In this document: positions 36,053-45,008 of the stretch, piece after piece
Layout of the letters: every line of letters begins with the position of its first letter
Position numbering within the stretch: the stretch's first letter is position 1
From: Ferrovibrio sp965278975
GTDB taxonomy: Bacteria > Pseudomonadota > Alphaproteobacteria > Ferrovibrionales > Ferrovibrionaceae
DNA: 64,000 nucleotides
Direction: 5' to 3'
NCBI RefSeq assembly: GCF_965278975.1
Contig: NZ_OZ257126.1
Location: 4,464,001 to 4,528,000 of the forward strand
The notes under the pieces: generated by a model
Seen by the model: only the letters and a program-made list of their open reading frames with translations
Databases searched by the model: none
Told to the model about the DNA's origin: nothing
Translations under genes and position numbers: made by a program

Positions 36053-38704
36053 TCAGCCAACCAGCAGATGTTTGAATTTCGCATTATGCTCGGCCAGTTC
36101 GGCGAAATTGCCCTGGGCAACCAGATGGCCTTCCTCGAATACCAGTACAATATCGAAGCCAGCCGCGTCGGCGGCGCGCTGCAGCGACCAGACCAGGCCA
36201 GCACCCTGGCGCTGCGCCAGCATTTCCCGCAGCACGGCGGCATGGCTGCGCGGATCGAGCGAGGCCGTGCTTTCCGAGAGCATCAGCCAGTCCGGCTGCT
36301 TCAGCAAGGCGCGGGCAATCGCCAGTTTCTGGCGCTGCGCGGCGCCCAGGCGGGCACCGGCGATGCCGACCTCGAACTGGAAGCCGACCGCGATGATCGG
36401 TTCGCGCAGGCCGCCATGCTCGATCACATCGGCCATCACGCGGCCGATCTTCTCCTGCGCCTGCGCCTGGCCATAGGCGACGCGGCCAAACAGAATGTTG
36501 TCGACGATGCTGGCCGAAGCGTTGAAGGTCTCGGGATCGAAGAAGGCGATACTGGCGCGGCGCTCCGCCGGCAGCGTATCGGCGAAAATCTTGCGCGCCT
36601 TCAGAATCTGTCCGCGCTCGGCCTCGTCGAAATGGCCCAGGCGATGGCGTGCCAGGATCAGCTTGAACGGCAGCGACATCAGCCGCACGCGGTCTTCCTC
36701 GCGCAGCTGGCCCAGAGCATCAGGCCGCGCACGCGCCAGCATCTCCTTGTATTCCGGCAGATCTTCCGAGGAGATGAAGCTGAATTGCTGGAAGAATTCA
36801 TGATCCGGCGGCAGGTCGGCGAACAATTCGACCATGGTGGAGGCCACTTCATGGCCGATCTGCACGAAGCGGTCGCGCAGGCCCACCTGGTCCAGCACCT
36901 GCAGGATATGCGGATCGCGCGCCAGGTTATCGACATCATAGGCGCCGTCGCGCGCGGTGCCGAACATCAGGTTCTCGGCCACCGTGGCGTTGCTGTTGTA
37001 GCGCTCGGGGTCCCAGCCTTCGACCAGATCGGCGATATCGCTATCGGCCAGCTTCGAGCGGAAGGCACGCCGCGCCTCCAGCACCTGCTCGGCGAGGCGG
37101 AATTGCTGCTTCGGATTGATCGTGCCGCGCATGCCAAGCTGATAGACGTCTTCGTCAAAAGCCGAGACATGCAGCGCCTGAATGGCGCGCTGGGTCAGTT
37201 GCTCGGGACTGTCCGCGCCGGCGCGGCGGTAATCGGTCCAGTCGGCATCGACATCGTAAAGGATGTTGCCCGAGGCCTGGAGTTCGGTCATTTCGCGCTC
37301 ATAGAGGCGCTTGGCTGCGTCATCGCGCTGCTTCTCATGCACCGGACGCTGGCGCAGGCCGAGGAACAGGTTGTCGCCCAGCGAGGCATTGAAGATATGC
37401 GCCGAGGCGCCGACATAGGCGAGCTGGCGGCCGGTGACGGTTTCGGGCAGATCGCTTAACGGCCGGCCATTGATCGAGACCTTGCCACGGCTCGGCTCAT
37501 GCAGGCGGGCCAGGGTCTGGAGGAATTCCTCGCGTCCGCTGCTGCCGACCACGGCGACACGCGCCGGCCAGGGCAAGGTGACGCCGATATTGTCCAGCAC
37601 CGTCACGCCCTGATCGTCGCTCAAGGCCAGATTGCTGGTGACAACCGGGCCGGCCAGCGACACCGGCTCGGCGGGGTCCTCCAGAATGTCGGCCGCCGGC
37701 TTGAGGCCCTGCGGCTCGAACTGGCTCACCACCTGTTCGTATTTCTGCTTCACATCCTCGCGGGTCTGGTAGTGGTTCAGCAGTTCCTTCCAGGGCGCCG
37801 CCATTTCCTTATGCGCGTTCACCGCCGCGATCACGGTACCCACATCCATCTGGCCCTTGATCACGAAATAGCCGCCGATGGTGTAGAAGAAGAACGGCCC
37901 GAGCTGCTGGATGAAATTGTTGACGAACTTGATGACGAACTTGCGCTGGAAGATTTCGACGCGGATCCAGTAGCTGACGCCGAGCTTCTTGGAGAAATCC
38001 GCCAGCATGCGGTTGGAGCCGTCATGGGTATGCAGTTCCACCACACCGGTCACGGTCTCGCCGATGCGGTCGGAGAGGCGGCGCTGGTTCTTGATCCGCT
38101 CCTTGCCCAGCGCCCGCACGCGGCGCTGCAGCTTCGGCACGATGTAGAACTGGATCGGATACAGCGCCACCGCCGCCAGCGCCATCACCGGGTTCTGGAT
38201 CAGCAGGAAGCCGAAGATCACCAGCAGCATGCCGCCCTGGAAAATCGGCAGTGCGAAACTTTCGCCGATGAAGCCGCCCACCGGCTCCACTTCGGCAATG
38301 ATCATCGGAATGATTTCGCCCTGGCTGGTCTTGCGGAAGGTCGGCAGCGGGAAACGCAAAACCTGACAATAGAGGTCATAGCGCAGGCGGCGCAGCATGC
38401 GCTCGCCGGCAATGCCCTGAAACACGTTGATGGCGTATTTGAATCCTTGCTGTACTAGCACAAGGAACAGGAAGCCGAGGCAGAGGACCAGCAGGTAATC
38501 CACCTTGCCAAGATCCAGGATGCCGAGGCCGAACAGATCGACAGGGTAATGCACACCCTTGCCCGAGATGCCCTCGTTGATGATCGTCTTGGGCATCGAC
38601 AGGTAGTAGTAGTACGGAATGAACGACGCGACAGACAGCAGGGTGATAATCACCTGCTGGCGCATCGAGTGCTTGATGATGAATTTGTAAAGGTTCTTTT
38701 CCAC
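36053..38704 (-). CDS. ABC exporter-like protein with degenerate, split ATPase domain
   Basis: The 883-residue product starts with an exporter-type transmembrane domain (residues 1-340). The nucleotide-binding part is abnormal. Walker A is GSSGREE (387-393), without the lysine. The signature is LGAAQ (786-790), and Walker B is WLMLSES (807-812), with serine for aspartate. The H-loop histidine is absent (VWSLQRA). About 340 residues separate Walker A from the signature, and this insert holds repeats of an FNASxxDNxLFG-like motif at 438, 569 and 727. GTG 38704 after AGGGGG is chosen over ATG 38731. It is divergent from the glycan cluster. Confidence 0.85.
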   Translation of the reverse strand: MEKNLYKFIIKHSMRQQVIITLLSVASFIPYYYYLSMPKTIINEGISGKGVHYPVDLFGLGILDLGKVDYLLVLCLGFLFLVLVQQGFKYAINVFQGIAGERMLRRLRYDLYCQVLRFPLPTFRKTSQGEIIPMIIAEVEPVGGFIGESFALPIFQGGMLLVIFGFLLIQNPVMALAAVALYPIQFYIVPKLQRRVRALGKERIKNQRRLSDRIGETVTGVVELHTHDGSNRMLADFSKKLGVSYWIRVEIFQRKFVIKFVNNFIQQLGPFFFYTIGGYFVIKGQMDVGTVIAAVNAHKEMAAPWKELLNHYQTREDVKQKYEQVVSQFEPQGLKPAADILEDPAEPVSLAGPVVTSNLALSDDQGVTVLDNIGVTLPWPARVAVVGSSGREEFLQTLARLHEPSRGKVSINGRPLSDLPETVTGRQLAYVGASAHIFNASLGDNLFLGLRQRPVHEKQRDDAAKRLYEREMTELQASGNILYDVDADWTDYRRAGADSPEQLTQRAIQALHVSAFDEDVYQLGMRGTINPKQQFRLAEQVLEARRAFRSKLADSDIADLVEGWDPERYNSNATVAENLMFGTARDGAYDVDNLARDPHILQVLDQVGLRDRFVQIGHEVASTMVELFADLPPDHEFFQQFSFISSEDLPEYKEMLARARPDALGQLREEDRVRLMSLPFKLILARHRLGHFDEAERGQILKARKIFADTLPAERRASIAFFDPETFNASASIVDNILFGRVAYGQAQAQEKIGRVMADVIEHGGLREPIIAVGFQFEVGIAGARLGAAQRQKLAIARALLKQPDWLMLSESTASLDPRSHAAVLREMLAQRQGAGLVWSLQRAADAAGFDIVLVFEEGHLVAQGNFAELAEHNAKFKHLLVG

Positions 38705-38892
38705 GCCATGCCCCCTGCGGGTTCCGGCCACTCTATATCAGCCGGCAGGCCCCCGCCAACCGGCGCCCGGCTAACCAGATTCTTATACTTGTGTATGGAA
38801 TATTAACACGTTAGCGGTCCACCTTACCCCTTGGCCGCCCCCCGGCCCGCATGCCATAGTCGGGGCAAGTCTCGACCCTCGGGGGGTTCTCT

Positions 38893-40122
38893 ATGGTGTC
38901 GCGTAGCGACGGAACGCGTGTGCTGATCTATAGCCACGACACGTTCGGCCTCGGCCATTTGCGCCGGTGCCGTACCCTTGGCCATGCCCTGGTCGAGAAT
39001 AATCCGGATATGTCGGTGCTGATCCTGTCCGGCTCGCCGATCATCGGCAGTTTCGACTTCCGCAGCCGGGTCGATTTCGTGCGTATCCCGGGCGTGATCA
39101 AGCTGCGCGACGGGCAATACACCTCGCTCAGCCTGCCGATCCATATCGAGGATACGCTGAAGCTGCGGGCCGAGATCATCCAACATACCGCCCAGGCTTT
39201 CGACCCCGATATCTTTATCGTTGATAAGGAGCCCCTGGGGTTGCGCGGTGAGGTTGCCGACACCCTGCGGATGCTGAAAGCCCGGGGTACCAAGCTGGTA
39301 CTGGGCCTGCGCGACGTGATGGACGAGCCGAAGGCGCTGGAACCGGAATGGCGGCGCAAGAATGTGATGCCGGCCCTGCGCAATCTCTACGACCAGATCT
39401 GGGTCTACGGCCTGCCGCAATTCTGCGACCCGCTGGAGGGCATCGACCTCCCCGAGAAGGTGGCGCGCAAGATCGTCTATACCGGCTACCTGCCGCGCAC
39501 CTCCTCCGAGCCGCCCAACGAGCATCAGCTGCCCGAGATCACCCAGCGCCCCTTCCTGCTGGTGACGCCGGGCGGCGGCGGCGATGGCGAGGGCCTGATC
39601 GAATGGGTGCTGCGCGCCTATGAGAGCAACGAGATGCTGCCCTACCCGGCCCTGCTGGTGCTGGGGCCGTTCATGCAGCGCGAGCGGCGGGCGGAATTCC
39701 TTGCCCGCGTGGCGCGGCTGCCGCGCGTCGAGGCCATCACCTTCGATGCCCATATGGAGCATCTGGTGCAGAATGCCGTCGGCGTCATCGCCATGGGCGG
39801 CTACAACACCTTCTGCGAAATCCTGTCGCTGAACAAACGCGCCATCATCGTGCCGCGCAAAAAGCCGCGCATGGAGCAGTATATCCGCGCCGACCGCGCC
39901 CAGGAGCTGGGCCTGATCCGCATGCTGGAAGATGACGAGCGCTACGACGCGGCCGAGATGGCGGCGGCGATCCGCGCCCTGCCGCGCCAGCGCCTGCCGT
40001 CCGAGGTGGTGATCCCCGGCCTGCTGGAAGGCCTGGAGAACGTGAACCGCCTGGTGCAGCCCTGGCTGCGCCAGACCCCGCGCGAAGCCCCGACCGGCCA
40101 GGTGGTCGAGTTCCGCGCGTGA
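38893..40122 (+). CDS. MurG-like glycosyltransferase
   Basis: The 409-residue product has a GT-B fold of the MurG/GT28 type: an N-terminal Rossmann half (RVLIYSHDTFGLGHLRRCRTLGHAL), and a C-terminal half with the nucleotide-sugar loop LLVTPGGGGDGEG and MGGYNTFCEILSLNKRAIIVPR. The GLGHLRR motif and MGGYNT acceptor/donor loop are shared with the gene at 43067-44209. It heads a plus-strand glycan cluster and overlaps the next gene by GTGA. Donor and acceptor are unknown. Confidence 0.85.
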   Translation: MVSRSDGTRVLIYSHDTFGLGHLRRCRTLGHALVENNPDMSVLILSGSPIIGSFDFRSRVDFVRIPGVIKLRDGQYTSLSLPIHIEDTLKLRAEIIQHTAQAFDPDIFIVDKEPLGLRGEVADTLRMLKARGTKLVLGLRDVMDEPKALEPEWRRKNVMPALRNLYDQIWVYGLPQFCDPLEGIDLPEKVARKIVYTGYLPRTSSEPPNEHQLPEITQRPFLLVTPGGGGDGEGLIEWVLRAYESNEMLPYPALLVLGPFMQRERRAEFLARVARLPRVEAITFDAHMEHLVQNAVGVIAMGGYNTFCEILSLNKRAIIVPRKKPRMEQYIRADRAQELGLIRMLEDDERYDAAEMAAAIRALPRQRLPSEVVIPGLLEGLENVNRLVQPWLRQTPREAPTGQVVEFRA

Positions 40123-41351
40123 GTCCAGTTCCCGTCGCTTTTGTGCTTAAGGGCTATCCGCGTCTCTCGGAAACCTTCATCGCCCAGGAAATCGCCGCGC
40201 TGGAGCAACTCGGCCTCGACATTATTATCGTCTCGCTGCGCCATCCCACCGACAAGAAGCGCCATGCGCTGAACGACGCCATCCACGCGCCGATCCTGTA
40301 TCTGCCGGAATATCTCTACCAGGAACCTTTGCGCGTGCTGCGCGGCTGGTGGCGTGCCCGCCGCCTGCCCGGCTATGGCGCCACGCTGCGGCTGTGGTGG
40401 CGCGACCTGCTGCGCGACCTGACGCCGAACCGTGGCCGCCGGCTCGGCCAGGCCCTGGTGCTGGCCGCCGAACTGCCGGAACGCTACCGCCATATCCATG
40501 CGCATTTCGTGCATACGCCGGGTTCGGTGGCGCGCTATGCGGCGCATTTGCGCGGCCTGCCCTGGACTGCCTCGGCCCATGCCCGCGACCTCTGGACCAC
40601 GCCGGCCTGGGAGAAGCAGGAGAAATTCGCCGATTGCCAATGGGCCGTCACCTGCAACGCGCACAACATCACCCATCTGCGCGGCATCGATGCCGCCGAC
40701 AAGGTCAGTCTGGTCTATCACGGCATCGATACCAGCCGCTTCCCGGCCCCGCCCGAAAGCCGCCCGCCGCGCGATGGCGGCAAGGCCGATGATCCGGTGC
40801 GGCTAGTCTCGGTCGGCCGCGCCGTGGCCAAGAAGGGCTACGACATCCTGCTCGATGCCCTGGCAAAGCTGCCGCGTGACCTGCACTGGCGGCTCGACCA
40901 TATCGGCGGCGGCCCGTTGCTGCCGGCCTTGAAGGAACAGGCCGAACGGCTTGGTCTGGCCGGGCGCATCATCTGGCAGGGTGCCCAGGCACAGGATGCG
41001 GTGATTGCCGCTTATCGCCAGGCCGACCTTTTCGCGCTGGCCAGCCGGCGCGACAGCGAAGGCGACATGGATGGCCTGCCGAATGTGCTGATGGAGGCCC
41101 AGAGCCAGGGGCTGGCCTGCGTCAGCACCAAACTTTCCGCCATCCCGGAGTTGATCGAGCCGGACCAGACCGGCCTGCTGGTGCCGCCTGATGACGCCAC
41201 GGCCTTGGCCGCTGCCTTGCAGCGCCTGATCGCCGATCCGGCGCTACGCCAGCGCCTGGGCGATGCCGGTGCGAAACGGGTGCGCGAGCGGTTCAGCATG
41301 CAGGCGGGCATCGCCGACCTCGCCCGGCGCTTCGGCCTGAAGGCGGCTTGA
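40119..41351 (+). CDS. GT4-family glycosyltransferase
   Basis: The 410-residue product is a GT4-type GT-B enzyme. Family features are an N-terminal LKGYPRLSETFIAQEIAALE, a central HGIDTSRFPAP segment, and the C-terminal donor site with DLFALASRRDSEGDMDGLPNVLMEAQSQGLACVST. The start is GTG overlapping the previous stop. The EGDMDGLPNVLMEA motif contains the nucleotide-binding acidic residue. It probably adds a sugar to the glycan made by this cluster. Confidence 0.87.
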   Translation: MSPVPVAFVLKGYPRLSETFIAQEIAALEQLGLDIIIVSLRHPTDKKRHALNDAIHAPILYLPEYLYQEPLRVLRGWWRARRLPGYGATLRLWWRDLLRDLTPNRGRRLGQALVLAAELPERYRHIHAHFVHTPGSVARYAAHLRGLPWTASAHARDLWTTPAWEKQEKFADCQWAVTCNAHNITHLRGIDAADKVSLVYHGIDTSRFPAPPESRPPRDGGKADDPVRLVSVGRAVAKKGYDILLDALAKLPRDLHWRLDHIGGGPLLPALKEQAERLGLAGRIIWQGAQAQDAVIAAYRQADLFALASRRDSEGDMDGLPNVLMEAQSQGLACVSTKLSAIPELIEPDQTGLLVPPDDATALAAALQRLIADPALRQRLGDAGAKRVRERFSMQAGIADLARRFGLKAA

Positions 41352-41352
41352 G

Positions 41353-42492
41353 ATGCGGATCGGATTCTATGCGCCGCTGAAACCGCCGGATCATCCCTCG
41401 CCATCCGGTGACCGCCGCATGGCGCGGCTGCTGATGGCGGCGTTGCAGGGCATGGGCCATGAAGTGCAGGTGATTTCCGACCTGCGCACCTATAACAGCG
41501 ATGGCAACCCGGCGCGCGAAGCCGGCATCGCCGAGGCCAGTTCGGCTGAAGTCTCGCGCCTGACGCGGCTTTTCGCCGGGCCGCCGCAGGCTTTGCCGGA
41601 CCTGTTCTTCACCTATCACGTCTATCACAAGGCCGCCGATTATATCGGCCCGGCGCTGAAGCAGCGCTTCAACAAGCCCTATGTGATCGCCGAGCCCTCG
41701 GTGGCGCCGAAACGCGCCAATTCCCCCTGGGCCAGGGGCTATGTGCAGGCGGCCAATGCCATCCGCATGGCCGATGCGCTGCTCTGCCTCACCAACCTGG
41801 ACCGCACCTGCGTCGAATTGCTGGCTGGGGCAGAGCGTGTATACGCGCTGCCGCCCTTCCTTGATGCACAGCCCTATACCCGCGTGCTGTCGCACCGCGA
41901 TGCCCTGCGCCCGGCCTGGGGGCAACGCTACCGCCTGCCGACTGAGGAACCCTGGCTGCTCGCCGTCGGCATGATGCGGCCGGGCGACAAGCTGGCCTCG
42001 TTCCGCGCGCTCGGCGATGTGCTGCGCCGCGCCATGCACAAGCCCTGGCGGCTGCTGGTGGTGGGCGATGGATCGGCGCGGGCCGATGTGGAAGCAGCCC
42101 TCGCACCGCTCGGTGCACGCGCCTGCTTCACCGGGTTGCTGACACCGGAAGAACTCGCCGGCGCCTATGCGGTGAGCGACCTCTATGTCTGGCCGGCGGT
42201 GAACGAGGCCTATGGCATGGCTTTGCTGGAAGCCCAGGCCTGCGGCCTGCCGGTGCTGGCTTCCGATACGCGCGGTGTGCCCGATATCGTCAAGACCGGC
42301 GAAACCGGCTGGCTGACGCCGATGGATGACTGGCAGGCGATGGCAACCGCGCTCGGCGATCTGCTGGATGCGCCAGGCCGGCTGCAACGCATGCGCGAGG
42401 CGGCGCTGGCTAATGTCGCCATCGAGCATGACATCCCGGCGGCGCAGCGCCATTTCCGCGCCGTGTTCCAGAAACTGGGCCTGCCGGCATGA
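41353..42492 (+). CDS. GT4-family glycosyltransferase
   Basis: The 379-residue GT-B enzyme starts one base after the previous stop. It shows an N-terminal GFYAPLKPPDHPSPSGDRRMARLLMAAL, then LLAVGMMRPGDK, and the donor-site motif VSDLYVWPAVNEAYGMALLEAQACGLPVLASDTRGVPDIV, with the glutamates expected in GT4 enzymes. It overlaps the histidine phosphatase gene by ATGA. The substrate is unknown. Confidence 0.88.
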   Translation: MRIGFYAPLKPPDHPSPSGDRRMARLLMAALQGMGHEVQVISDLRTYNSDGNPAREAGIAEASSAEVSRLTRLFAGPPQALPDLFFTYHVYHKAADYIGPALKQRFNKPYVIAEPSVAPKRANSPWARGYVQAANAIRMADALLCLTNLDRTCVELLAGAERVYALPPFLDAQPYTRVLSHRDALRPAWGQRYRLPTEEPWLLAVGMMRPGDKLASFRALGDVLRRAMHKPWRLLVVGDGSARADVEAALAPLGARACFTGLLTPEELAGAYAVSDLYVWPAVNEAYGMALLEAQACGLPVLASDTRGVPDIVKTGETGWLTPMDDWQAMATALGDLLDAPGRLQRMREAALANVAIEHDIPAAQRHFRAVFQKLGLPA

Positions 42493-43070
42493 CCCTGCTC
42501 GCGCTTTACCGCCACACCCGCACATCGTGGAACGAAGCCGGCCGGCTGCAAGGCCGCGCCGATATTCCGGCACTCGACAGTGCATTGGCCAAGCTGGGCA
42601 GGCAGAAGATTCCCACGCCCTATGATGCCTGGCCGTGGTTCACCAGCCCGCTTACCCGCACGCGGCAGACCGCAACTGCCCTCGGCCTGGAACCGCTGCC
42701 GGATGCCGCGCTGATCGAAACCCATTGGGGCGATTACGAGGGCAAGACGCTGGATGACCTGAGCCATCTTGGCGATTTTCTGGAAAATGAATCGCGCGGC
42801 CTGGATTTGCAGCCCCCCAATGGCGAAAGCCCGCGCCAGGTGCAGGACCGGCTGAAACCCTGGCTGCGCCTGCGCGCGGCAGCCGGCGTGAATTGCGGCG
42901 CCATGAGCCATAAGGGCGTGATCCGTGCCATACTGGCGCTGGCCTATGACTGGCCGATGCTGGGCAAGCCGCCGGTGAAGCTGGACTGGGCCTGCCTGCA
43001 TGTCTTTCGCCTGGAGGCCGATGGCTTGCCGCGCCCGGAACAGATGAATATCCCCCTGGTGCCGCGATGA
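42489..43070 (+). CDS. Histidine phosphatase family protein
   Basis: The 193-residue product belongs to the phosphoglycerate mutase-like phosphatases. The catalytic histidine lies in LYRHTRTSWNEAGRLQG, where most members have RHG; here the third residue is threonine. SPLTRTRQTATALG and the second histidine in MSHKGVIRAILALA complete the site. Coupling to glycosyltransferases on both sides (ATGA overlaps) suggests that it removes phosphate from a sugar or lipid-linked intermediate; that is inference. Confidence 0.85.
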   Translation: MTLLALYRHTRTSWNEAGRLQGRADIPALDSALAKLGRQKIPTPYDAWPWFTSPLTRTRQTATALGLEPLPDAALIETHWGDYEGKTLDDLSHLGDFLENESRGLDLQPPNGESPRQVQDRLKPWLRLRAAAGVNCGAMSHKGVIRAILALAYDWPMLGKPPVKLDWACLHVFRLEADGLPRPEQMNIPLVPR

Positions 43071-44209
43071 AGCGCAAGATTCTCATCTATGTGCAACATC
43101 TGCTCGGCGTCGGCCATCTGCACCGCGTCGCGGCGATTGCCCGCGCGCTGGCGCGTGCCGAATTCGAGGTGCTGCTGGTATCGGGCGGCTATCCCGATCC
43201 GACGCTGGGCAAGCTGGATGGCATCCGCTTCGCGCAATTGCCGCCGGCCCGCGCCGCCGATGCCAGTTTCCGCATCATCCTGGATTTCGCCGGCAACCGC
43301 GTCGATGACGCCTGGTGGGAGGCGCGCCGCGCCGAACTCTATCGCCTGTTCGATGAATTCCGCCCCGCTGCGGTGATCACCGAACTGTTTCCCTATGCGC
43401 GCCGCCCGATGCGACATGAATTGCTGCCCTGGCTGGCGCATGTCCGTTCCGCCAAGCCGCGCCCGCTGGTGCTGAGTTCGGTGCGCGACATCCTGGTCGA
43501 TCGCACCAAGCCGGAGCGCGACCTGGATGTGCTGAACTGGCTGGCGGCCAATTACGATGGCACGCTGATCCATGGCGATCCGAACTTCATCCCGTTCGAG
43601 CAGACCTTCCCGCTGGCCGGCCGCATCACCACGCCGCTGCATTACACCGGCTATATCGTCGAGCAATCGGAATTGCAGCCGACGCAGGCCGGCCGCGATG
43701 AAGTGCTGGTCTCGGCCGGCGGCGGCGCTGTCGGCATGCCGCTGTTCCGCACCGCGATTGCCGCCCGCCCGCTGTCGCAGGCGCGCGACCTGACCTGGCG
43801 CCTGCTGGTGAGCCGGCAGGAAACCGCCGAGGACGTGGCCGCGTTGCGCGCGCTGGCGCCGCCCGGCGTGATCGTGGATTGGGCCAGGGCGGATTTCCCC
43901 AGCATGCTGCGGCATTGCCGGCTCTCGATCAGCAAGGCGGGCTACAACACGGTGATGGAAACGCTGGCCGCCCGCGCCCGCGCCGTGGTGGTGCCATTCT
44001 CCGGCGGCGATGAAACCGAACAGGCTTTGCGCGCCGAGCTGCTGAGCCAGCGCGGCGCCGTGGCAGCCTTGCGGGAATCCGACGCTACGCCGGCGGCTCT
44101 GGCCCAGGCGGTGGACCGCGCCCTGGTGATGGCGCTGCCGGACAAGCCAGTGCTGGATTTGAATGGCGCCGCCAATACCGCTGCCCTGCTCCATCGCTTG
44201 CTGCAATGA
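43067..44209 (+). CDS. MurG-like glycosyltransferase, paralogue of the 38893 gene
   Basis: The 380-residue product shares the GT-B plan of the cluster's first gene: KILIYVQHLLGVGHLHRVAAIARAL at the N-terminus, LVSAGGGAVG as the donor loop, and ISKAGYNTVMETLAARARAVVVPFSGGDETEQALRA near the end. Related enzymes are predicted glycosyltransferases distinct from true MurG. It overlaps the deacetylase gene by ATGA. Substrate unknown. Confidence 0.85.
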   Translation: MKRKILIYVQHLLGVGHLHRVAAIARALARAEFEVLLVSGGYPDPTLGKLDGIRFAQLPPARAADASFRIILDFAGNRVDDAWWEARRAELYRLFDEFRPAAVITELFPYARRPMRHELLPWLAHVRSAKPRPLVLSSVRDILVDRTKPERDLDVLNWLAANYDGTLIHGDPNFIPFEQTFPLAGRITTPLHYTGYIVEQSELQPTQAGRDEVLVSAGGGAVGMPLFRTAIAARPLSQARDLTWRLLVSRQETAEDVAALRALAPPGVIVDWARADFPSMLRHCRLSISKAGYNTVMETLAARARAVVVPFSGGDETEQALRAELLSQRGAVAALRESDATPAALAQAVDRALVMALPDKPVLDLNGAANTAALLHRLLQ

Positions 44210-44973
44210 GCAACTGGGCCGCGCTGGATGCCGAACTCGATGCCTGGGCGGCGGCTGGCCGGAAAGCCCTGTTCTGGTGGCGCGACGACGATGCCGGCAC
44301 GCTGACTCCCGCCCTGCAACGCCTGCTCGACCTGCAGGCGGCCAACGAAACACCGCTGAGTCTGGCGGTGATCCCGGCCCGGGCCGACGCCGATCTGGCC
44401 GAAGCTTTGCGCCGCCGCGATGCCATTGCTGTGCTGCAACATGGCTTCGCGCATCACAATCATGCCCCCATGGGCGAAAAGAAGGCCGAGTTTCCCGGCA
44501 GCCGCCCGGCCCAGGCAGCCCTGGCCGATCTGCGCCAGGGCCGCGAGGCCTTGAAAAAGCTGTTCGGGTACAGCCTGCGCCCGGTGCTGGTGCCGCCCTG
44601 GAACCGCATCTCGGCAGCCTTGCTGCCACACCTGCCGCGCCTGGGGCTGCATGGCCTTTCCACCTTCAAGCCGCGTGGCGAAGCCTGGGCGGCGCCGGGC
44701 CTGATGCAGGTGAATACCCATCTCGACCCGATTGACTGGCGCCAGGGTGCAGGATTCCTGGGCGAAACCGCCTGCCTGGACATAGCCATTGCGCAGCTTC
44801 GCCAGTCACGGGAAACCGCCGATGCCGAACCGCTCGGCCTGCTGACCCATCATGCCCAGCAGGACGAAGCCACCTGGGCCTTCGCCGCGCGCTTCATCGC
44901 CCATACCCGGGCACACCGCACTGCACTCTGGATCGATATCGACAGCGCCTTCGGCGCCGGGCCGGCGGCTTAA
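44206..44973 (+). CDS. Polysaccharide deacetylase-family protein
   Basis: The 255-residue product resembles NodB-type carbohydrate esterases. The first metal motif is WWRDDDAG, the histidine pair is QHGFAHHNHAP, the PPWNRI segment lines the active site, and LLTHHAQQD provides the late histidine. There is no signal peptide, so it should act in the cytoplasm, probably on a nucleotide- or lipid-linked amino sugar made by this cluster. It ends the glycan unit. Confidence 0.85.
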   Translation: MSNWAALDAELDAWAAAGRKALFWWRDDDAGTLTPALQRLLDLQAANETPLSLAVIPARADADLAEALRRRDAIAVLQHGFAHHNHAPMGEKKAEFPGSRPAQAALADLRQGREALKKLFGYSLRPVLVPPWNRISAALLPHLPRLGLHGLSTFKPRGEAWAAPGLMQVNTHLDPIDWRQGAGFLGETACLDIAIAQLRQSRETADAEPLGLLTHHAQQDEATWAFAARFIAHTRAHRTALWIDIDSAFGAGPAA

Positions 44974-45008
44974 ATCCAGCATGATCAAGGTGGCGTAATA
45001 TCCCTGTC

